Origin: Magnetospirillum sp.
Lineage (GTDB): Bacteria > Pseudomonadota > Alphaproteobacteria > CACIAM-22H2
Assembly (NCBI GenBank): GCA_027532905.1
Contig: JAPZUA010000005.1
Coordinates: 248,001 to 312,000 of the forward strand
Reading direction: 5' to 3'
Length of the DNA stretch: 64,000 nt
Every line of letters starts with the position of its first letter. Position 1 is the first letter of the stretch. The notes beneath the pieces are model-generated. The model saw nothing but the letters and a program-made list of their open reading frames with translations. It did not search any database and had not been told where the DNA came from. This document shows, one piece after another, positions 1-6,494 of the stretch. Both the position numbers and the translations under genes were made by a program.

Positions 1-645
1 GTCGATGTCGGCACCGACGTCGCCGAGCCGGTCCTGGCTTTCGCGGCTCAATGCACGCACGCGGCGGCCGAAGAAGATGATCGGGGCGACCACGAGCGGC
101 ACCACCAAAAGCGCCATCATCGTGAGCTGCGGCGAGGTGATCGCCATCATCGCAATGCCGCCCACCAGCAGCAGCACGTTGCGCAGCGCCATCGACGCGG
201 TCGAGCCGACGATGGTCTGGATCGCGGTCGTGTCGGCCGTGAGGCGCGAGACGACCTCGCCCGTACGTGTGGCTTCGTAGAAGGCCGGCGACAGGCGCAG
301 CGTGCTGGCGAACACGGCCTTGCGCAGATCGGCCGTCACGCGCTCGCCGAGCCAGGTTACGAGATAGGAGCGCGCGTAGGTCGCCCCTGCGAGCAGCAGC
401 ACAAATCCCACAAGCCCGCCCAAGGCCGCATCGAGCAGCGTTGCGTCGCCGCTCGCGAAGCCGGCATCGATGAGCCAACGCAAGGCACTGCCGAGCCCGA
501 GCACGGAGGCGGCCGCAAGCGTGAGGGCAACGGCCGCAGCGAGCATGCGCAGGCGATAGGGGCGCAAGAATCCGCCGAGCCGTAGCAGGATGCGGAAATT
601 GCGGCTGACGGGACGCGGGGCGGTGGGGGAGCGAGGATCGGCCAT
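1..645 (-). CDS. ABC exporter, fused permease/ATPase (N-terminal part only)
   Basis: This is the N-terminal 215 codons of a fused ABC exporter of the MsbA/LmrA type; the ATPase half lies beyond the left edge. After a short arginine-rich head ([15 protein letters not shown]) there are alternating hydrophobic helices typical of the six-helix exporter membrane domain. They are followed by the family-like segment [18 protein letters not shown] near residues 119-136, where the membrane domain couples to the ATPase. Such proteins export lipids, peptides or drugs; the substrate cannot be told from this half. The gene follows the frataxin gene by 13 bp and is probably co-transcribed with it. The start is the ATG at 645-643. 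Confidence 0.85.
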   Translation of the reverse strand, partial: MADPRSPTAPRPVSRNFRILLRLGGFLRPYRLRMLAAAVALTLAAASVLGLGSALRWLIDAGFASGDATLLDAALGGLVGFVLLLAGATYARSYLVTWLGERVTADLRKAVFASTLRLSPAFYEATRTGEVVSRLTADTTAIQTIVGSTASMALRNVLLLVGGIAMMAITSPQLTMMALLVVPLVVAPIIFFGRRVRALSRESQDRLGDVGADID

Positions 646-658
646 CGGATGCGCCACT

Positions 659-988
659 CTATCCCAAGGCCACCGAATGTCCGACGCATTCGGCAAGGTC
701 GGCGCTGAATTGTGCGGCAAGCGTCTGGGGCCCGCGCGTCGAGCGCCAGGCGTCGGCGGCCGCATCGAAGGTGTAGTGCGAAGCGCCCGAGATCGGCGAG
801 GACAGCCAGATCTGGCGCGTCGGCTGGTGCTTGTTGGCGATGAAAGTGCGCCCGTCTTCGAGTTCGACGGTCAGAATGCCGTGCGCCAGATCGATGTCCG
901 GATCGTCGGCATCGAGGGCGGTTTCGAGATTTTGCGCGAGCCGCACCAAGGTCCGGTCGGCCACAAGGGCGAATTCGCTGTCGTCCAT
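659..988 (-). CDS. cyaY: Iron donor protein CyaY (bacterial frataxin)
   Basis: This 109-residue protein has the length and layout of bacterial frataxin, which binds iron and modulates Fe-S cluster assembly on IscS/IscU in the cytoplasm. The first half is rich in Asp and Glu ([12 protein letters not shown] around residues 27-38), matching the acidic iron-binding ridge of helix 1. It is followed by the beta-sheet segment [20 protein letters not shown] and the conserved [14 protein letters not shown] strand region. The ATG at 988 was chosen because it gives the usual frataxin N-terminus; the frame stays open further upstream but without family-like sequence. It is first in a likely two-gene unit with the ABC exporter. 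Confidence 0.88.
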   Translation of the reverse strand: MDDSEFALVADRTLVRLAQNLETALDADDPDIDLAHGILTVELEDGRTFIANKHQPTRQIWLSSPISGASHYTFDAAADAWRSTRGPQTLAAQFSADLAECVGHSVALG

Positions 989-1099
989 GCGCGTGTGCGG
1001 TCTCCCGAAAAAGCTCAATCCGACCCGCGAATTAGCATGGCTCCCGCAAAAGGTCGAGAGGGGCTTGGGCAGGGTGCGCGAGCCCCGTTTTGCGTTGCC

Positions 1100-1128
1100 T
1101 TGCAAGCGGGCGGACAAGCCTGTATAAG
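1100..1128 (+). promoter_or_regulatory. Predicted housekeeping promoter of rpmE
   Basis: A -35 box TTGCAA (1100-1105) and a -10 box TATAAG (1123-1128) are separated by exactly 17 bp. The predicted transcript starts near 1135 and has a leader of about 60 nt before the L31 gene. The same two hexamers with the same spacing occur upstream of rpsU (16145-16173), which supports the assignment. Confidence 0.65.
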
Positions 1129-1195
1129 CGCCCGTCTTGAAACGGGGTGCCCTTTGGCGGCCCCGGTCCTGTTTGGGGAAATCCCGGAGCGTTCC

Positions 1196-1543
1196 ATGAA
1201 GGCCAATGTCCATCCTGAGTACCATGAAATCAACGTCGTGATGACCGACGGCACGACGTTCAAAACGCGCTCGACGATGGGCAAGGCCGGCGACACGCTG
1301 CGTTTGGACATCGATCCCAAGACGCATCCGGCCTGGACCGGCCAGCAGCGCATGATGGACACGGGCGGCCAGGTCGCCAAGTTCAACAAGCGCTTTGCCG
1401 GCATGGGCATGAAGGCCGGCCCCACGGGTCCGTCGCCGACCGGCAAGGCCACGGCTGCTCCGGCAGCGCCGAAGGAAGCTGCGGCGCCGGCCGCCAAGGC
1501 TGCCGCCCCGGCCGCCAAGAAGGCGCCCGCCGCCAAGAAATAA
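1196..1543 (+). CDS. rpmE: 50S ribosomal protein L31 with extended C-terminal tail
   Basis: The first ~75 residues match the cysteine-free (C-) form of L31: [20 protein letters not shown] at the start, then the HPAWTGQQ and [11 protein letters not shown] segments. L31 sits in the central protuberance of the large ribosomal subunit and contributes to bridge B1. The protein is 115 residues long, against roughly 70-85 usually; the extra ~40 residues are a low-complexity tail of Ala, Pro and Lys. The ATG at 1196 is preceded by GGAG at 1185-1188. It is monocistronic: a strong promoter lies upstream and a strong intrinsic terminator follows. Confidence 0.95.
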   Translation: MKANVHPEYHEINVVMTDGTTFKTRSTMGKAGDTLRLDIDPKTHPAWTGQQRMMDTGGQVAKFNKRFAGMGMKAGPTGPSPTGKATAAPAAPKEAAAPAAKAAAPAAKKAPAAKK

Positions 1544-1572
1544 ACCGCTTCGCAAAATCTTTGCGACGGTCG

Positions 1573-1605
1573 AAACGGGTGCTGGCAACAGCACCCGTTT
1601 TTGTT
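1573..1605 (+). terminator. Intrinsic terminator of rpmE
   Basis: A 12-bp perfect stem (AAACGGGTGCTG at 1573-1584, complement at 1589-1600) closes a GCAA tetraloop and runs into a T-rich tract at 1598-1605. It lies 30 bp after the rpmE stop codon. Confidence 0.93.
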
Positions 1606-1631
1606 TGGTGGCGTTCGAATGCCGCAACCGC

Positions 1632-2543
1632 TCAGGCGCGGTAGAAGCTCAGTAGCGGATCAAGCCGGAATTCGGCGCCCAAGAATTCGACCATCGCGCG
1701 CACCTTGTGCGGGACGAAGCGGCGCGACGGATAGACGGCGTTGATCGGCAAGCGCGCAGGCTCGTATTCCGCAAGCACGGTTTGCAGTTGGGCGCGTTCG
1801 GCTTCGTCCGCCAACAGCCACACGGGCACAACGCCGATACCGAGCCCCGCCAGGATCGCTTCGCGCACGGCTTCGGAATTGTTGGCGCGGAAGCGCCCGT
1901 CGACTTCGATCTCCCACGGGCCGCCGGGGCCGCCGAAATGCCAGCGCGCGCCTGTCGCCAGCCGCGTATAGACGATGCAATCGTGTTCGCCCAAATCGCG
2001 CGGCGTTTGCGGCGTGCCGCGCTGTGCCAGATAGTCGGGCGAAGCGAGCGCCACGCGCCGCGTTTCGCCAATACGCTGCGCGATCAGATCGGGCGATTTG
2101 ACCTCGCCCACGCGGATCGACAGATCGACCCCTTCCTCGACCAGATCGACGAACTGGTCCGAGAGCACAAGATCGAGCTTGAGAGCGGGATGACGGCGCA
2201 TGAAGCGCCCCAAGCGCGGCACCACATGCAGCCGCCCGAACGCGACCGGGCAGGCCAAGCGCAGAATACCGACGACGCCCGCATTGCTCTTGGCAACCGA
2301 CGCCTCGGCCTCGGCCAGCGTTTCGAGCACGCGGCGCGCTTGGGCGTAAAAATCCACGCCTGCTTCGGTCGGGGTCAAAGCGCGCGTACTGCGCGCAAAA
2401 AGCCGTGTGCCGAGCCGCGCTTCGAGGGCGGCGATCTGGCGCGAGATCGTGGGCTGGCTCGTTCGCGCCTCGCGCGCCGGAATCGAAAAACTCTTGGTCT
2501 CAAAGACCCTGACGAAGCTTTTGAGCGGCTCGATGATGTCCAT
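1632..2543 (-). CDS. LysR-family transcriptional regulator
   Basis: This is a 303-residue protein of normal LysR length. The N-terminal winged helix-turn-helix is clear (FSIPAREARTSQPTISRQIAALE, with LGTRLFARSTRALTPTEAG as the wing). The remainder is a periplasmic-binding-protein-like effector domain beginning near residue 90. It is closest in style to the large LysR subgroup that regulates small adjacent redox or degradation operons. It is divergent from the AhpD-like/peroxiredoxin/EamA genes across a 127-bp AT-rich gap, the usual arrangement for a LysR regulator controlling its neighbours. The effector molecule is unknown. Confidence 0.92.
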   Translation of the reverse strand: MDIIEPLKSFVRVFETKSFSIPAREARTSQPTISRQIAALEARLGTRLFARSTRALTPTEAGVDFYAQARRVLETLAEAEASVAKSNAGVVGILRLACPVAFGRLHVVPRLGRFMRRHPALKLDLVLSDQFVDLVEEGVDLSIRVGEVKSPDLIAQRIGETRRVALASPDYLAQRGTPQTPRDLGEHDCIVYTRLATGARWHFGGPGGPWEIEVDGRFRANNSEAVREAILAGLGIGVVPVWLLADEAERAQLQTVLAEYEPARLPINAVYPSRRFVPHKVRAMVEFLGAEFRLDPLLSFYRA

Positions 2544-2670
2544 AACGCCCTCATTTATACATAAACCGTATCATACTTATAAAATCGAGCCATGTTCTCA
2601 ATATAATTCGTATGGGTGATTGTCGGTGCACCGAAGCAGCCCGCTTCGCCCCACACACGAGGAGGAACCC
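2544..2670. promoter_or_regulatory. Divergent LysR control region
   Basis: This 127-bp gap between the divergent LysR gene and the AhpD-like gene is much richer in A+T than its surroundings (about 2551-2612). It contains the short inverted repeat GTAT-C-ATAC at 2568-2576, which fits the partly symmetric T-N11-A type of LysR site only loosely. A strong ribosome-binding site (GGAGG, 2661-2665) precedes the gene at 2671. The exact operator is not resolved. Confidence 0.45.
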
Positions 2671-3240
2671 ATGACCGACTTCACGCTGCATACCGCCCAA
2701 ACCGCCCTGCCCGAAGCCGCCGCCAAACTGGCGCAGATCGAACAGGCCTGGCAGTTCGTGCCGAACCTGCACCGCATCCTCGCCGAGAGCCCCGAAACGC
2801 TCGAAGGCTACGACGCACTTTTCGGGCTCGTCGGCAAATCGACGCTGACGCCGGCCGAGCAGCAGGTCGTGTTCCTCACGGTCAACTACGAAAACGAATG
2901 CGAGTACTGCATGGCCGGCCACTCGGTGCTGGCCAAGATGGCCAAGGTGCCGGCCGACGCGATTGCGGCCTTGCGCGAAAACGCGAAGCTCGCCGATGCG
3001 CGGCTCGAAGCGCTGCACACGTTCGCAAAAGCCGTCGTGCGCGAGCGCGGCCGGGTCGGCGACGCGGCCGTGGCCGCATTTCTCGGTGCGGGCTTCACCA
3101 AGCGCAACGTGCTCGAAGTGGTGCTCGTCGTCGCGACCAAGACGATCTCCAACTACGTGAACCACATCGCGCACACCCCCAACGACGCGTTTATGGCCGA
3201 CACGGCCTGGACTGCCCCGTCGCGCCGTGCTGCGGCTTGA
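2671..3240 (+). CDS. AhpD-like carboxymuconolactone decarboxylase-family protein
   Basis: This 189-residue protein carries the AhpD active-site pattern C-x2-C-x3-H at Cys77, Cys80 and His84 (ECEYCMAGHS), with a glutamate upstream in PAEQQ. In this family the cysteine pair acts as a thiol-disulfide reductant for peroxiredoxins or as a peroxidase, rather than as a decarboxylase. The ATG at 2671 has GGAGG six bases upstream; an earlier in-frame ATG at 2620 lacks such a site. It is followed 25 bp later by a thioredoxin-fold peroxiredoxin, so the two probably form a peroxide-detoxification pair. Expression is likely under the divergent LysR gene. Confidence 0.88.
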   Translation: MTDFTLHTAQTALPEAAAKLAQIEQAWQFVPNLHRILAESPETLEGYDALFGLVGKSTLTPAEQQVVFLTVNYENECEYCMAGHSVLAKMAKVPADAIAALRENAKLADARLEALHTFAKAVVRERGRVGDAAVAAFLGAGFTKRNVLEVVLVVATKTISNYVNHIAHTPNDAFMADTAWTAPSRRAAA

Positions 3241-3265
3241 TCGCGGAAATCCAAGGAGAATCGCC

Positions 3266-3928
3266 ATGGAAAATCTCGCCACCCAACTCGACGCTTTCCG
3301 CACCGCCTGGATCGAACGCGTCGGCGGCACCATCGCCGGCACCATCGCCGCAGACATCGCGGCCCTCGACGGTACCGGCATCGTCGCGCGCGCGAAAAAC
3401 GCAGGGGCGGCCTTCCCGCGCCTTGCGTTGCCCGACCAGCTCGGCCGCCCGGTCGATCTCGGCCTGCTGGCCGACGAACGCCCGCTCGTGATCGTGTTCT
3501 ATCGCGGCGGCTGGTGCCCGTACTGCAATCTCGAGCTGCGCGCCTACCAGCAAAAGCTCGCCGCGATCCAAGCGGCCGGTGCACGCCTTGTGGCCGTCAC
3601 GCCCGAAACGCCGGACAACGCGCTCAGCACCGTCGAAAAAAACGATCTCGATTTCGACGTGCTGTCGGACGTCAAGGGTACTCTTGCCGACGCACTCGGC
3701 ATCCGCTTCCGACTGTCGCCCGAGATCGAAGCGCTCTACCGCAAATTCGGCCACGATCTGCCGACGCACAATGGCGACGGCGAATGGAGCCTGCCGATCC
3801 CGGCGACATATGTGGTCGAACGCGGCGGGCGCATCGCTTATGCGCATGTCGATCCCGACTATCGCCGTCGCGCGGAACCGGTCGAAGTGTTGGCGGCTTT
3901 GGCCAGCCTCGTCCAACCGGCGCAGTAG
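3266..3928 (+). CDS. AhpC/TSA-type peroxiredoxin-like protein
   Basis: This 220-residue thioredoxin-fold protein has an active-site-like CPYC motif at Cys84-Cys87 (GGWCPYC), preceded by a hydrophobic strand (LVIVFYR). It resembles the AhpC/TSA proteins often annotated as bacterioferritin-comigratory-like. A longer N-terminal helical part (~50 residues) precedes the fold. The probable role is peroxide or thiol reduction in the cytoplasm, with the AhpD-like protein next door as electron donor; this pairing is inferred from the gene order. The ATG at 3266 is preceded by AAGGAG. Confidence 0.85.
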   Translation: MENLATQLDAFRTAWIERVGGTIAGTIAADIAALDGTGIVARAKNAGAAFPRLALPDQLGRPVDLGLLADERPLVIVFYRGGWCPYCNLELRAYQQKLAAIQAAGARLVAVTPETPDNALSTVEKNDLDFDVLSDVKGTLADALGIRFRLSPEIEALYRKFGHDLPTHNGDGEWSLPIPATYVVERGGRIAYAHVDPDYRRRAEPVEVLAALASLVQPAQ

Positions 3929-3938
3929 GGAGGATGCC

Positions 3939-4865
3939 ATGGCCAAGACCATCGCCGCACCGATCCTCACATCGCACCTGCCCGCCCTATCGCCCTTGGC
4001 CAAGGGGGTCGCACTCGGTTTGAGTGCGGCCCTCATCTGGGGTGCCTACCTCGCTATGGCGCGGGCCGGCGTTTCGGCCGGTTTGGCCCCCGCCGATCTT
4101 GCGTTCCTGCGCTATGTACCGGCAGGCCTGATCCTGCTGCCGGTGTTCGTGCGCGCGGGTGTCGCCGACGCCGCGGGCATCGGCTGGGCGCGCGCATTCC
4201 TGCTTGCCTTGCTGGTCGGCCCGCCTTTCATTCTGATCGGCGTGGCGGGCTATCAATTTGCGCCGTTGGCGCACGGGGCAGCGTTGCAGCCGGCAGCGCT
4301 GACGCTGGGGGCCACGTTTCTTGCCATGGTCGTCGGCGGCGAGCGGCTCAAATTACGCCAAGCGTTGGGGCTTGTCGCGATGGTCGCCGGAATCGCGGCG
4401 GTCGCAGGGCCAGGTCTGTTTGCGGGCGATGCCGCAACCTTGCCGGGCGACGCGTTGTTCATTCTGGCGGGGCTCATGTGGGCAAGTTTCGGCGCACTTG
4501 CCAAACGCTGGGGCTTGGCGCCCTTGCAGGCAACCGCCGCCTTGTCGGTCATTTCGGCGGCGGTCTATGTGCCGATCTATCTGGCGCTGTACGGCATTGA
4601 TCACCTGGCCGCCATTTCGCTCGACATGCTGGCAGCACAGATCGTCGTGCAGGGCGTTTTGTCGGGCGTGGTTGCCGTGGTTGCGTTCACGCACGTCGTG
4701 CGTCTGATCGGGCCCGCCAAAGCCGGGCTGTTTCCGGCCCTCGTTCCGGCCGTTGCCGTGCTGATCGGCATGCCGATCACGGGCGAGATCCCGGGGCTGT
4801 GGCAGGCGGCCGGGATCGTGCTCGCGACTGGCGGTCTGCTCTACAGCGTGTTGGCGAGAAAGTAG
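3939..4865 (+). CDS. EamA-family (DMT) membrane transporter
   Basis: The protein has 308 residues with about ten hydrophobic helices arranged as two EamA repeats, the drug/metabolite transporter layout. Typical pieces are GLSAALIWGAYLAMAR near the start of repeat 1 and LFPALVPAVAVLIGMPITGE in repeat 2. Family members export metabolites, amino acids or drugs across the inner membrane; the substrate is unknown. It lies 10 bp after the peroxiredoxin, with AGGGAGGATG upstream of the ATG, so it is the last gene of the LysR-linked operon. Confidence 0.88.
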   Translation: MAKTIAAPILTSHLPALSPLAKGVALGLSAALIWGAYLAMARAGVSAGLAPADLAFLRYVPAGLILLPVFVRAGVADAAGIGWARAFLLALLVGPPFILIGVAGYQFAPLAHGAALQPAALTLGATFLAMVVGGERLKLRQALGLVAMVAGIAAVAGPGLFAGDAATLPGDALFILAGLMWASFGALAKRWGLAPLQATAALSVISAAVYVPIYLALYGIDHLAAISLDMLAAQIVVQGVLSGVVAVVAFTHVVRLIGPAKAGLFPALVPAVAVLIGMPITGEIPGLWQAAGIVLATGGLLYSVLARK

Positions 4866-4871
4866 AAGTCT

Positions 4872-5294
4872 TCAGCTGTCGAGCTGGCGATCCAGGCGTG
4901 CCACGCGTTCGAACAGCAAGCGGCTCTGCGCCATCAAGGCGCCGAGCTTCTTGCTGTTTGCGGCGACGCGCGCATCGGTGTCGGCGAGGCACAAAGCATG
5001 GGCGCCAAGCCGGTAGGCGTCGGCTTGCGCCTCTTCGCGCGTGATCTCGCCCGCAGCCAAGGCCTTCTGCGCCAGCAGCCACGCCATGATCTGCGCCAAG
5101 CGTGTGGTCAAGCGCAGCGCCTCGCAATTGAGATGCAGCCGCTCGCCGGGCTCGATCTGGCTGAATTCGCCGGGCTGGACGTTGGCGACGTAGTCGCGGG
5201 CGGACAACAGCAGCCCCATCGTATCGTCGTAGGTCCGGCCGAAAAAAGGCACCGTGCGTTCAGCTTCGCGACTACCGTTTTCGACTGCGGACAT
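4872..5294 (-). CDS. DUF1465 family protein, RcdA-like
   Basis: This 140-residue helical protein belongs to the DUF1465 group, whose studied member is Caulobacter RcdA, an adaptor that helps ClpXP degrade CtrA and other cell-cycle proteins. The N-terminal segment PFFGRTYDDTMGLLLSARDY and the central RLTTRLAQIMAWLLAQKALA match the family pattern as I know it. I chose the ATG at 5294 over an in-frame TTG at 5300 because GGAAAGGGG lies seven bases before it. It is tail-to-tail with the EamA gene and divergent from the small heat-shock gene. Whether it acts on CtrA here is inferred from the family only. Confidence 0.75.
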   Translation of the reverse strand: MSAVENGSREAERTVPFFGRTYDDTMGLLLSARDYVANVQPGEFSQIEPGERLHLNCEALRLTTRLAQIMAWLLAQKALAAGEITREEAQADAYRLGAHALCLADTDARVAANSKKLGALMAQSRLLFERVARLDRQLDS

Positions 5295-5363
5295 GGACAA
5301 CCCCTTTCCACGTCAAAATCTTCGGCGCGATCGCGAGAAAACGCAAATGCGTTTTTGAGAGGG

Positions 5364-5392
5364 CTTGAAGCCGCGATTGCCGTTCCTATCTT
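5364..5392 (+). promoter_or_regulatory. Probable RpoH (sigma-32) heat-shock promoter
   Basis: CTTGAAG (5364-5370) and CCTATCTT (5385-5392) are separated by 14 bp. This resembles the heat-shock sigma pattern in alphaproteobacteria (CTTG-type -35, C-rich/TAT -10). It lies about 80 bp before a small heat-shock gene, and the predicted start near 5399 coincides with the first leader hairpin. Confidence 0.6.
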
Positions 5393-5397
5393 CTCCT

Positions 5398-5474
5398 GCG
5401 ACCGGGGATGCCCATTTGGGGTCGCCCGGCCAGAACCACAGAAATCCCATCGCTCACAGGAGGATAGGGTCATG
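5398..5474 (+). promoter_or_regulatory. ROSE-like RNA thermometer in the Hsp20 leader
   Basis: The leader folds into at least two hairpins. The first pairs GCGACC (5398-5403) with GGTCGC (5420-5425). The second pairs 5446-5455 (CCCATCGCTC) with 5460-5469 (GAGGATAGGG) over an ACAG loop, leaving G5452 and A5466 bulged, and buries the Shine-Dalgarno bases. The strand facing the ribosome site contains TCGCT, matching the U(U/C)GCU signature with a central G that defines ROSE elements. Known ROSE elements melt on heating and release translation of small heat-shock genes. The downstream gene is of exactly that class. The fold was done by eye. Confidence 0.72.
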
Positions 5475-5933
5475 ACACAGTTCGATTTCGCGCCCCTTTT
5501 GCGTTCCACCATCGGCTTCGACCGGCTGTCGCGTCTGATCGACGAACAGCTGCGCACCGCCGATCCCACCGGTTACCCGCCCTACAACATCGAAAAAACC
5601 GGCGACAACGACTATCGCATCGCGATGGCGGTGGCGGGCTTCGCCGACGACGAGCTCAGCCTCGTGCAGCAGGATACGCTGCTCGTGATCTCGGGCCAGA
5701 AGAAGCAGAGCGCCGACCAGGCGGCCGCCTACCTGCATCGCGGCATTGCACAGCGCGCGTTCGAGCGCCGCTTCCAGCTTGCGGACTTCATCCGCGTGGT
5801 GGGTGCGAAGCTCGAAAACGGCCTGCTCTTCGTGGATCTCGTGCGCGAAGTTCCCGAAGCGCTGAAGCCGCGCCGCATTCCGGTCGAGGCCGCACCCGCT
5901 GCGGCACGCACGATCGCGGCACAAGCCGCGTAG
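5472..5933 (+). CDS. Hsp20/alpha-crystallin small heat-shock protein (IbpA-like)
   Basis: This 153-residue protein has the small heat-shock layout: an N-terminal arm with GFDRLSRLIDEQL, then an alpha-crystallin domain from about residue 37 (YPPYNIEKTGDNDYRIAMAV) to about 133. The domain includes the hallmark AYLHRGIAQRAFERRFQL segment and a GLLFVDLVREVPE strand. Such proteins hold unfolding proteins in a refoldable state during heat stress. The IxI-like C-terminal motif is weak (PRRIPVEA), and the tail is Ala-rich. Expression is probably controlled twice: by an RpoH-type promoter and by a ROSE-like thermometer that covers the ribosome-binding site. Confidence 0.93.
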   Translation: MTQFDFAPLLRSTIGFDRLSRLIDEQLRTADPTGYPPYNIEKTGDNDYRIAMAVAGFADDELSLVQQDTLLVISGQKKQSADQAAAYLHRGIAQRAFERRFQLADFIRVVGAKLENGLLFVDLVREVPEALKPRRIPVEAAPAAARTIAAQAA

Positions 5934-5948
5934 GTCCCCTCCCGGCTT

Positions 5949-5977
5949 CTTGCGCGGGCGCTTGCCGTCCGCGCAAG
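5949..5977. repeat. Inverted repeat after the Hsp20 gene
   Basis: CTTGCGCGG (5949-5957) and its perfect complement (5969-5977) enclose 11 nt. The stem would be stable in RNA from either strand, but no T-run follows, so it is at best a weak terminator or an mRNA 3'-end stabiliser for the Hsp20 transcript. Confidence 0.5.
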
Positions 5978-5996
5978 ACTGGGCTTTAGTCGGGAG

Positions 5997-6482
5997 ATGC
6001 TGTCGCTTTTCCACGTCGCGATCAAAACCGGCAACCTCGCCGCGACCAATCGTTTCTACAAAACGATCCTCGGCCTCGTCGAACACAAGCGCCCGGATTT
6101 CGGCTATCCAGGCGCATGGCTCGGCTCGGCTTTGCCGGGCGCGCCCGCGATCATTCACATCTATGCGGGCGGACCTGCCTTGGGCCCGAGCGGCCAAGCG
6201 CCCTCAGGCACGGCCGCCATCGACCATGTTTCGCTCGCCACGACCGGCTACCACGTCACGCGTGCCCGCATCGCCGCAGCCGGCCTCGATTGGCGCGAGT
6301 TTTTGGTGCCCGGCACCACGCTATGGCAGATCTTCGTCTACGATCCGTCGGGCGTGCAGCTCGAGCTCACGTTCGACGGGGCGTTCGAAGAAGGCCCGCC
6401 GCCCGACATGCGGCCCGGCCGCGCCTATGTGGCGGGGACGAGTTTCTTCGACGCGGCCGCCTACGAAAAATTCGCGGCCTGA
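5997..6482 (+). CDS. VOC (glyoxalase/bleomycin-resistance) superfamily protein
   Basis: This 161-residue protein shows the paired beta-alpha-beta-beta-beta modules of the vicinal-oxygen-chelate fold. It starts with LFHVAIKTGNLAATNRFYKT and has a second module starting at AIDHVSLAT. Likely metal ligands are His7 in module 1, His77 in IDHVS, and the glutamate in VQLELTF near residue 123. Members are dioxygenases, isomerases, lyases or resistance proteins, and the substrate is not evident. It lies 63 bp after the Hsp20 gene and may be transcribed on its own. Confidence 0.82.
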   Translation: MLSLFHVAIKTGNLAATNRFYKTILGLVEHKRPDFGYPGAWLGSALPGAPAIIHIYAGGPALGPSGQAPSGTAAIDHVSLATTGYHVTRARIAAAGLDWREFLVPGTTLWQIFVYDPSGVQLELTFDGAFEEGPPPDMRPGRAYVAGTSFFDAAAYEKFAA

Positions 6483-6494
6483 AACAGACGCCGC

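Noticed and set aside
5949-5977. Intrinsic terminator after the Hsp20 gene
   Set aside because: The 9-bp stem is good but there is no T-run on either strand. It is listed as an inverted repeat only.
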